From Oceaniglobus ichthyenteri (GTDB lineage: Bacteria > Pseudomonadota > Alphaproteobacteria > Rhodobacterales > Rhodobacteraceae): a stretch of DNA of 64,000 nucleotides. Position 1 is the stretch's first letter, and every line of letters starts with the position of its first letter. This document shows, piece by piece, positions 56,713 to 64,000 of this stretch. Under the pieces are notes generated by a model that searched no databases, was not told where the DNA came from, and saw only the letters and a program-made list of their open reading frames with translations. The stretch covers positions 1-64,000 of the forward strand of contig NZ_QAGK01000005.1 of NCBI RefSeq assembly GCF_003057885.1. The letters are read 5' to 3'. Both the position numbers and the translations under genes were made by a program.

Positions 56713-59700
56713 ATGGCCCGCCTGATTTCATTGATTCTTTGCCTGTTTTCCCTATCGCTTCCGGCGCTTGCCGAATCTGTGATCCCCGAGCGGCGCCTGT
56801 CGGTCGAACGCGACACCGATTATTTCGGCAGCGATTTGCAACAAATCTTTGATACCACCTATCAGGTCTGCCGCACCGCCTGTCTAAGCGATTCTCAGTG
56901 CCGGGCTTTCACCTTCAACACCCGGTCAAACGCGTGTTTCACCAAATCGTCGGTCACGGATCGCCAGCCATATCAGGGCGCGTTTTCGGCCCGTGTCACC
57001 GAACAATCCGCCGCCACCCTGGCCCAGGCCGACAGTCGCAAATCCGAACTGACGTTTCTGAACCCCGATGATTTTTCCGATGCCCTGAGCGAAGCTGTGG
57101 CAGTGCCCGGCCGTCACAGCAATACGGGCCTGTCGGCGGTTGAACTGTTGCAATCGGCCCGCGATGCCCGCAGCGGCGGCAACACTTTGGGCGCGCTGCG
57201 GTTCACCGGTATGGCACTGGGGCTGACCGATTCCGCCGATTTATGGGTGGAATACGCCCGCCTTGCCCTGAATGCCCAAACCAGCGATCATGAGCAACGC
57301 CGCACCTATCGCCAACAGGCGATCAGCGGCGCGATCAACGGGTATTTACGGGCCGGATCGGTGCCGGTACAGGTATCGGCGCTGTCGGTCATGGCCGACG
57401 CGCTTGAGCGGAACAACCGTGGCCGCGATATGATTCCGGCGCTGCGCCTGGCGCAATCCCTGTCGCCGCGCGATGATATTGCCACCCGGCTGGAGGATGC
57501 GATTGGCAAATTCGGCTTTCGCATTGCTGATCATACAGTCGAAAGCGATCTGGCCAGCCCGCGCATTTGCGCGCAATTCAACGAACCACTGGTACAGGCC
57601 GGGGTAGATTATACCCCTTTTGTGCAAACCGATGTGTCGGGTCTGGCCATACAGGCCGACGGTGAAAAACTGTGCCTTGAGGGGGTAGAGCACGGCGCGC
57701 GCTACCGGGTGACATTCCGCGAAGGGCTGCCTGCCGCGTCGGGCGAAACCCTGGCCAAATCCGTGGTGCTGAATCTTTATGTGCGGGATCGTTCGCCCGT
57801 GGCACGGTTTGCCGGGCGGGGGTATATCCTGCCTGCGGGGGGGGATATTGCCCTGCCTATCGTCACGGTCAACTTGTCCGAGGTCGATCTGGTGCTGCGC
57901 AAAATCTCGGATCGCAATGTGGTGCGCGCCATCCAGGACCGCATGTTCGGCCAACCGGTGCCCGATTACCGCCAGGATGAATTCGCCACCGAGGTCAGCC
58001 AGGAAGTGTGGCGCGGCAAAGGCGTGGTGCAATCGGATCTGAACCGCGATGTCACAACCCGTCTGCCCCTGGGCGATGTGGCGGGGGATTTGACCACCGG
58101 CATTTATGCGCTTCAGGCGTCGATCCCGGGGGCCGACCCATGGGATAATCCGCCCGCAACCCAGTGGTTTGTGGTGTCCGATCTGGGCCTGACCACGCTG
58201 GCGGGCAATGATGGGTTGCACGGGTTTGTGCGCGCCCTGTCCACCGCAGCCCCCGTTGCGGGCGCCAAGCTGACCCTGTTATCGCGCGCCAATGCGGTTT
58301 TGGGCACGGCCACCGCCAATGAACAGGGCCACGCCATATTCGCCCCCGGTCTGACCCGTGGCACCGGCGGTGCGGCACCGGCCCTGTTACTGGTGGAAAA
58401 CGGCGCCGATGACATGGCGTTTTTGCCCCTGACCGATCCTGAATTCGATCTGTCCGATCGCGGCGTTGAAGGGCGCGCAGCGGCGGGGCCTATGGATGTG
58501 TTTCTCACCACCGACCGGGGCGCATACCGCGCGGGCGATACAATCGTCGCCACCACCCTGTTGCGTGATGCACAGGCGCGCGCGATTGGCGATGTGCCGC
58601 TGACGGCGATTTTGTATCGCCCCGATGGGGTGGAATATTCCCGCACCCTGTCACCCACGGGCAATGCCGGGGGGCATATGTTTCGCCTGCCAACCGGTGG
58701 GTCGGTGGCGCGCGGCACCTGGCGGCTGGATATTCACGCCGACCCCGATGCCGATGCCCTGGCCAGCCAGCCAGTGCTGATCGAAGATTTCCTGCCCGAA
58801 CGGATCGATGCCGATCTTACGCTGCCCGATGGCCCGCTGTCCCTGACCACGCCCGCCGCTGTGGCGATTGATGCGCGCTATCTGTTTGGCGCGCCGGGGG
58901 CGGATTTAACTGTTGAAGGGAACGTGCGCCTGTCTGCCGCCGAAGAACTGGCCGAATTCCCCGGCTATCGTTTTGGCCGCCATGATGAACCGTTTCGCCC
59001 GCAAACCGAATATCTGCCGACCGTGAAAACCGATGCTCAGGGGCGGGCCACCCTACCCCTGCGTTTTCCCGACATCGGGCCGGTCGATCGCCCGGTTGAG
59101 GCCCGGATCACCGCCCTGATTTCTGAGGGGTCGGGCCGTCCGATTGAACGGCGCATCACCCGCGCCGTGGCCGCCACCACCCCGATGATCGGGATCAAAC
59201 CGGCGTTCGACGCCACCTTGCCCGAAAGCGCCGAGGCGCAATTCTCCCTGATCGCCACCAATACCGCCGCGCCCTTGCCGGTACGCTGGACAATCAACCG
59301 CGTGGAACGCCAATATCAGTGGTATTCCCTTGAAGGCCGCTGGGAGTGGGAGCCGATCACCCGCCGCACCCAGGTGGCCAGCGGCGATGCGACGCTGAGC
59401 ACCACGCCAACCGCCATCACCGCGCCCGTAAAATGGGGCCGGTATGAGATCAAGGTTGAGCGGATGGGCGGCGAATACACCGCGTCATCGCAGGAGTTCT
59501 ATGCCGGCTGGTACACCGCTGCCAGCGCCGTTGACACACCCGACACATTGGAAACATCGCTGGACCGCAGCCAATACGCCGTGGGCGATACTGCCACTCT
59601 GCGCCTTGTGCCGCGCTATGCCGGTAAGGCCCTGGTCACCGTCCTGTCCGACCGCCTGATCGACATGATCGCGGTGGATGTGGCCGAGGGGGAAAACACC

Positions 59701-62145
59701 GTTGAAATCCCCGTCACCGCCGATTGGGGGCCGGGGGCCTATGTCACGGCGACCGTGCTGCGCCCTTCCGGCGCGGCGGGTGAAACCGCGCCGGCCCGTG
59801 CCTTGGGCCTGACCTATGCGCCGGTCGATCCCGGCGCAGCACAGCTGAACGCCGCCTTCGAAGTGCCGCCCGAGGCGCAGCCGCGCCAACCGTTCGACAT
59901 TGCGCTGAAGGTCAACGGCATCGCGCCGGGCGAAACCGCCTGGGCCAGCATTGCCGCCATAGATGTGGGCATTTTGAACCTGACCGGGTTTCAATCGCCC
60001 GACCCGTCGCAATATTATTTCGGCCAGCGCAAATTGGGCATGGCGATTCGCGATGTCTATGGACGGTTGATCGATGGCAATTCGGGGGCCATGGGGCGCG
60101 TGCGTTCCGGCGGCGATGCATCGGGCGGAATGCAGATGCAATCGCCCCCGCCCACCGAAGATCTGCTCGCCTTTGTCAGCGGGCCGGTTCAGGTGGGGGC
60201 CGATGGTGTGGCCCGCACCACCATTGATCTGCCTGCGTTCAACGGCACCGTGCGCCTGATGGCGGTGGTGTGGTCAGATACCGGCGTGGGCCAGGCCGAG
60301 GCCGATGTGTTGGTGCGTGACCCGGTGGTTGTCACCGCCACCCTGCCCCGGTTCATGGCGCCGGGCGATACATCGCGCATGTTGCTTGAGGTGGTCCATG
60401 CCACCGGGCCAACCGGCCTTGTCGGCCTGACCGCCGGGGCGGCGGGCGTCACGCTCGATACCGGCGCGCTGCCTGCGCAAATCCCTCTGGGCAAGGGGGA
60501 AAAACAGGTCTTCAGCGTGCCGATCACCGCCGGGGCGGTGGGCGATTACACGATCACCCTGGCCCTGACCACGCCGGATGGGGCGACGTTGAACAAACAA
60601 CTGACCCTGCCGGTGCGCCTGAACGATCCCGAAACCCACCGCACCAGCCGGTTCACCCTGGCCGCGGGCGATACATTTACCTTCGATGACAACGTGTTCG
60701 CCGGGTTTCGTGCAGGCACAGGCACCGCCACGCTGACCGCCGGCCCCCTGGCCCGGTTTGACAGCCCCGGATTATTGCAAGCCCTTGATCGTTATCCCTA
60801 TGGCTGCACCGAACAGGTGGCCAGCCGGGCGATGCCGCTTTTGTATCTGTCGAACGTGGCCGATGCCATGGGTCTGGGGACACGGGCGCAATTGAGCGAA
60901 CGCATTGAACAGGCGGTCACGCGCGTTTTGACCAACCAATCCTCGGGCGGCAGTTTCGGGTTATGGCAAGCCGGGTCAGGCGATTTCTGGCTCGATGCTT
61001 ATGTCACCGATTTTCTGTCGCGCGCCCGTGCCCAAGGCATCGCGGTGCCGGACAGCGCGTTTCGACAAGCCTTGGATAATCTGCGCAATCGGGTGAATTA
61101 CGCCCCCGATTTCGATCAGGGCGGCGAAGATATTGCCTATGCCCTGCATGTTCTGGCGCGTGAGGGTGCAGCGGCCATCGGTGATTTGCGCTATTACGCC
61201 GATACCAAATCCGATGCCTTTGCCACCCCCCTCGCGGTGGCACAATTGGGCGCCGCACTGGCCGCTTACGGCGATCCGACCCGCGCCGATGCCCTGTTTG
61301 CACAGGCCGGGCGCATGCTGTCCCAACCCCAACCCGACAATGCCGCGCGGCAATGGCGCAGCGATTATGGCACCCACCTGCGCGATACCGCCGCTGTCCT
61401 GGCCCTGGCGGTTGAGGCGGGCAGTACCGCGATTGACCGCGAACAGGCCGCCAGCGCCATCGTGCCCTTGCAAGGTGGGCCGCAGCTTTCAACCCAAGAG
61501 GCGGTGTGGTCCCTGCTTGCCGCAAACGCCCTGTTGGACGATAAAACCCAAACCGCGCTGACGGTGAATGGTCAGGCGCCGCAAGGGCCGCTGATCCAGG
61601 TGCGCGATGCTCAAACCGCCACCGGACCGCTGACCATTGCCAACACCGGCCGCGATCAAACCACCCTGACGCTGACCACCTTTGGTGTGCCCGAGGTGCC
61701 CGAACCAAAGGGCGGCGAAGGTTATGCCATCACCCGCACCTATTTCGATATGAACGGCACGCCCGTCACGCCCAGCGCGGTGCCGGTGGGCACGCGGTTG
61801 GTCACGGTGCTGACGGTGCAACCCTTTGGCGACACCGAGGCGCGGTTGATTGTGAATGACCCACTGCCGGCCGGCTTTGAAATCGACAATCCCAATCTGC
61901 TGCGCAGTGGTGAGATTGACGCACTTGATTGGCTGAACGCCACCCAGGATGTGGAGCACAGCGAATTTCGCACCGACCGGTTTATCAGCGCGATCAACTG
62001 GCGGTCGGATCAGGCCTTTACCCTCGCCTATATCGTGCGCGCGGTGTCGCCCGGTACGTTCCACCACCCTGCCGCCAGCGTCGAAGATATGTATCGCCCA
62101 CGGTTTCGCTCCCGTACCGAAACCGGGCAGGTGCGGGTACAGTGA
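56713..62145 (+). CDS. alpha-2-macroglobulin family protein with PAN/Apple-like N-terminus
   Basis: This 1810-residue exported protein has a signal peptide (MARLISLILCLFSLSLPALA) and a small cysteine-rich region (about 25-95; DTDYFGSDLQQIF, CRTAC, QCRAFTFNTRSNACF) of PAN/Apple type. Long macroglobulin domains and a thioester-type domain follow. The thioester motif is YGCTEQ, with Cys1365 at 60805-60807, so it is likely a protease trap that binds attackers covalently. Bacterial members act in the periplasm beside PbpC. pbpC starts 6 bases after its stop. Preferred start 56713, since AGG lies just before; 56701 is possible. Confidence 0.93.
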   Translation: MARLISLILCLFSLSLPALAESVIPERRLSVERDTDYFGSDLQQIFDTTYQVCRTACLSDSQCRAFTFNTRSNACFTKSSVTDRQPYQGAFSARVTEQSAATLAQADSRKSELTFLNPDDFSDALSEAVAVPGRHSNTGLSAVELLQSARDARSGGNTLGALRFTGMALGLTDSADLWVEYARLALNAQTSDHEQRRTYRQQAISGAINGYLRAGSVPVQVSALSVMADALERNNRGRDMIPALRLAQSLSPRDDIATRLEDAIGKFGFRIADHTVESDLASPRICAQFNEPLVQAGVDYTPFVQTDVSGLAIQADGEKLCLEGVEHGARYRVTFREGLPAASGETLAKSVVLNLYVRDRSPVARFAGRGYILPAGGDIALPIVTVNLSEVDLVLRKISDRNVVRAIQDRMFGQPVPDYRQDEFATEVSQEVWRGKGVVQSDLNRDVTTRLPLGDVAGDLTTGIYALQASIPGADPWDNPPATQWFVVSDLGLTTLAGNDGLHGFVRALSTAAPVAGAKLTLLSRANAVLGTATANEQGHAIFAPGLTRGTGGAAPALLLVENGADDMAFLPLTDPEFDLSDRGVEGRAAAGPMDVFLTTDRGAYRAGDTIVATTLLRDAQARAIGDVPLTAILYRPDGVEYSRTLSPTGNAGGHMFRLPTGGSVARGTWRLDIHADPDADALASQPVLIEDFLPERIDADLTLPDGPLSLTTPAAVAIDARYLFGAPGADLTVEGNVRLSAAEELAEFPGYRFGRHDEPFRPQTEYLPTVKTDAQGRATLPLRFPDIGPVDRPVEARITALISEGSGRPIERRITRAVAATTPMIGIKPAFDATLPESAEAQFSLIATNTAAPLPVRWTINRVERQYQWYSLEGRWEWEPITRRTQVASGDATLSTTPTAITAPVKWGRYEIKVERMGGEYTASSQEFYAGWYTAASAVDTPDTLETSLDRSQYAVGDTATLRLVPRYAGKALVTVLSDRLIDMIAVDVAEGENTVEIPVTADWGPGAYVTATVLRPSGAAGETAPARALGLTYAPVDPGAAQLNAAFEVPPEAQPRQPFDIALKVNGIAPGETAWASIAAIDVGILNLTGFQSPDPSQYYFGQRKLGMAIRDVYGRLIDGNSGAMGRVRSGGDASGGMQMQSPPPTEDLLAFVSGPVQVGADGVARTTIDLPAFNGTVRLMAVVWSDTGVGQAEADVLVRDPVVVTATLPRFMAPGDTSRMLLEVVHATGPTGLVGLTAGAAGVTLDTGALPAQIPLGKGEKQVFSVPITAGAVGDYTITLALTTPDGATLNKQLTLPVRLNDPETHRTSRFTLAAGDTFTFDDNVFAGFRAGTGTATLTAGPLARFDSPGLLQALDRYPYGCTEQVASRAMPLLYLSNVADAMGLGTRAQLSERIEQAVTRVLTNQSSGGSFGLWQAGSGDFWLDAYVTDFLSRARAQGIAVPDSAFRQALDNLRNRVNYAPDFDQGGEDIAYALHVLAREGAAAIGDLRYYADTKSDAFATPLAVAQLGAALAAYGDPTRADALFAQAGRMLSQPQPDNAARQWRSDYGTHLRDTAAVLALAVEAGSTAIDREQAASAIVPLQGGPQLSTQEAVWSLLAANALLDDKTQTALTVNGQAPQGPLIQVRDAQTATGPLTIANTGRDQTTLTLTTFGVPEVPEPKGGEGYAITRTYFDMNGTPVTPSAVPVGTRLVTVLTVQPFGDTEARLIVNDPLPAGFEIDNPNLLRSGEIDALDWLNATQDVEHSEFRTDRFISAINWRSDQAFTLAYIVRAVSPGTFHHPAASVEDMYRPRFRSRTETGQVRVQ

Positions 62146-62151
62146 CCCGAT

Positions 62152-64000
62152 ATGCGGCTTGATCGCTGGCTGTTTGCCCTTGCGGCCTGCCTGACGCTGA
62201 TCGGGGCGGGGCGCGATGAGTTCGATGCCTGGGTCGATGCCACCGCCCTGCCGCCCCTTGCCATTGAAACCGCGCCCGAGGTGCGGGATCGCGATGGCGA
62301 TTTGTTGCGCGCCTATCAGGTGGGCGATGGCCGCTGGCGGCTGGATGTGACGCAAGACGGGGTGGATGCGCGGTTCATCGCCATGCTGCTGGCCTATGAG
62401 GATAAGCGGTTTTACCACCACGCGGGCGTTGATTTGCGCGCGGTGGTGCGGGCGGCGGTGACATCTGTGGCACAGGGGCGGCTGACCTCAGGCGCATCAA
62501 CCCTGACGATGCAGGTGGCGCGATTGCTGGAAGAGGGGCCGACCGGCGAGATCAGCGGCAAACTCCGCCAGATCCGTGTCGCGCTGGCGCTGGAGCGGCG
62601 GTTGAGCAAGGCGGAAATCCTGGCGCACTATCTGCACCGCGCGCCCTATGGTGGCAATGTCGAAGGGGTGCGCGCCGCCACGCTGACATGGTTTGGCAAG
62701 GAACCCGCGCGCCTGACCCCGGCGCAATCGGCGCTGTTGGTGGCCCTGCCACAATCGCCCGAAACCCGCCGCCCCGATCGCCACGCCGATGCCGCGCGCA
62801 CCGCCCGCGCGCGGGTTCTGGCGCGCATGGCATCCGCCGGGGTGCTTGACGCCGAAACCGCCCGCGCCGCCCTGCGCGAACCGATCCCGACCGCGCGCCG
62901 CCCGTTTCCGGCCCATGCGCCGCATCTGGCCGACCGCCTGATTACCGCCAATCCCGGCGCGCGCCATATCACCACCCTGCACCGGCCCACCCAAGTGGCG
63001 ATTGAATCCCTGGCCCGGCAGGCGGTGCGCGGGCAGGAACAGCGTCTGTCGATTGCCATTGTGGTGGCCGATCATCAAACCGGCGCGGTGTTGGCCCATG
63101 TCGGATCGCCCGATTACGACAACACCCGCCGACAGGGGTTTGTGGATATGACACAGGCGCTCCGCTCGCCCGGATCGACCCTGAAACCTTTGGTTTATGC
63201 CATGGCGTTCGATCAGGGATTGGCCCATCCCGAAACCTTGATTGACGATGTGCCGATGGCCTTTGGCAGCTATGCGCCGCAAAATTTCGATGCCCAGTTT
63301 CGCGGCACCCTGCCCCTGCGCCGCGCGCTGCAATTGTCGCTGAACCTGCCGGTGGTGCAGTTGACCCAAGCGATTGGTCCCGCCCGCCTGTTGGCCGATA
63401 TGCGGCGCAGCGGTATGCGCGCCGAATTGCCCGGCGGCAAACCGGGTCTGGCGCTGGCGCTGGGTGGTGTCGGGGTCACGTTGGAAGGAATGGTGCAACT
63501 TTACGCCGCGATTGCGCGCGGCGGCAGCGGCGTTGCGCTGCATATGGTGCCGGGTCAGGGTGGGCCAACAGCAAACCTGATCGCGCCCGAGGCGGCGTGG
63601 CATGTGGGCGATATATTGGCGGATCTGGCCCCGCCGCCCGGCGCACCCCGCCGCGCGATTGCCTATAAGACCGGCACATCCTATGGCCACCGCGATACCT
63701 GGGCCTTGGGGTGGGACGGGCAGCATGTGATCGGCGTGTGGATGGGCCGCCCCGATGGCACGCCGGTGCCCGGCGCCTTTGGTGGCGATCAGGCGGCACC
63801 GGTGTTGTTTCAGGCGTTTGGCCGGGTTGCGCCCCAGCGCGTGCCATTGCCCCCCCCGCCCCCGGCCACGCTGATGGTGGCCAGTGCCGATCTGCTCGCG
63901 CCCCTGCGCCATTTCAACAACCGCGCACGGGCCTTTGCGCCCGACCCCGACGCGCCGCATATCGCCTTTCCGCCCAGCGGCGCGCGCGTATCGCTGAACG
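62152..64000 (+). CDS. pbpC: penicillin-binding protein 1C, truncated at the window end
   Basis: A bifunctional peptidoglycan glycosyltransferase/transpeptidase: after an N-terminal hydrophobic anchor (residues 5-20) comes the transglycosylase motif EDKRFYHHAGVD near residue 84 and STLTMQVARLL near 120, then a transpeptidase domain with the catalytic STLK (SPGSTLKPL), a SLN motif and KTGTS near 505. The frame is open to position 64000 (616 codons), so the C-terminus is not in view. It is translationally adjacent to the macroglobulin gene, the classical pairing in which PBP1C repairs wall damage while the macroglobulin traps proteases. Confidence 0.92.
   Translation, partial: MRLDRWLFALAACLTLIGAGRDEFDAWVDATALPPLAIETAPEVRDRDGDLLRAYQVGDGRWRLDVTQDGVDARFIAMLLAYEDKRFYHHAGVDLRAVVRAAVTSVAQGRLTSGASTLTMQVARLLEEGPTGEISGKLRQIRVALALERRLSKAEILAHYLHRAPYGGNVEGVRAATLTWFGKEPARLTPAQSALLVALPQSPETRRPDRHADAARTARARVLARMASAGVLDAETARAALREPIPTARRPFPAHAPHLADRLITANPGARHITTLHRPTQVAIESLARQAVRGQEQRLSIAIVVADHQTGAVLAHVGSPDYDNTRRQGFVDMTQALRSPGSTLKPLVYAMAFDQGLAHPETLIDDVPMAFGSYAPQNFDAQFRGTLPLRRALQLSLNLPVVQLTQAIGPARLLADMRRSGMRAELPGGKPGLALALGGVGVTLEGMVQLYAAIARGGSGVALHMVPGQGGPTANLIAPEAAWHVGDILADLAPPPGAPRRAIAYKTGTSYGHRDTWALGWDGQHVIGVWMGRPDGTPVPGAFGGDQAAPVLFQAFGRVAPQRVPLPPPPPATLMVASADLLAPLRHFNNRARAFAPDPDAPHIAFPPSGARVSLN

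Noticed and set aside
62497-63960. 487-residue frame on the minus strand
   Set aside because: It is antisense to pbpC, has a His/Gln/Arg/Gly-rich shadow composition and no domain.

Overview
The window looks like a chromosomal segment of an alphaproteobacterium of the Rhodobacteraceae/Roseobacteraceae group. This rests on the GC-rich genes, on a complete RpoE-ChrR singlet-oxygen locus in the gene order known from Rhodobacter sphaeroides, and on family-typical genes such as bamF (DUF3035), the DUF1674 SDH assembly factor, a MutL carrying the endonuclease motif, and an fdsA-type formate dehydrogenase. It is mostly ordinary core genome. No rRNA gene, CRISPR array, prophage or complete insertion sequence was seen. 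Gene content, domain calls and motifs were read from the sequence; no database search was run.

Layout: 0.5-2.1 kb, msrPQ repair of oxidised periplasmic proteins; 2.4-3.7 kb, a fasciclin protein and an AT-richer gene for a secreted glycine-zipper protein; 3.9-6.5 kb, clpB behind a probable heat-shock promoter; 6.6-8.1 kb, two small unknown genes and pyrF; 8.1-12.4 kb, NfeD/stomatin pair, NUDIX hydrolase, dinB with an added zinc-ribbon-like N-terminus, N-formylglutamate amidohydrolase, tRNA-Val(GAC) and a 41-residue L36; 12.4-15.2 kb, a caspase-fold protein without catalytic residues plus a SHOCT-like membrane protein; 15.2-18.0 kb, a stand-alone formate dehydrogenase alpha subunit; 18.2-20.9 kb, a phosphatase-like protein and the KtrAB potassium system.

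20.9-26.9 kb is the singlet-oxygen response locus. rpoE-chrR faces a five-gene operon (flavoprotein, DUF1365, transporter, DUF3833, SDR). Both sides carry a TGATC[C/T]-N18-TA promoter, so one sigma factor probably drives both. 27.0-38.8 kb is one long leftward series: rsmB, heparinase-like, purH, lspA, bamF, two M16 peptidases (one with and one without the zinc site), mutL and rmuC. 38.9-45.9 kb holds the SDH assembly factor, dapB, rbfA-truB, an aminotransferase, a sulfurtransferase and smpB. 46.0-50.0 kb is a leftward envelope/transport operon that ends in a 22-codon gene with a near-perfect Shine-Dalgarno and its own terminator. 50.1-54.1 kb has a thioesterase, yggT, recQ with two HRDC domains and yaaA. 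54.1-64.0 kb has a hybrid histidine kinase, an alpha-2-macroglobulin and the first 616 codons of pbpC.

The items most worth a second look are the 22-residue peptide gene, a palindromic repeat whose ends supply the stop codons of the adjoining genes, the inactive caspase-like protein, the paired RpoE promoters, and the DinB N-terminal cysteine cluster.
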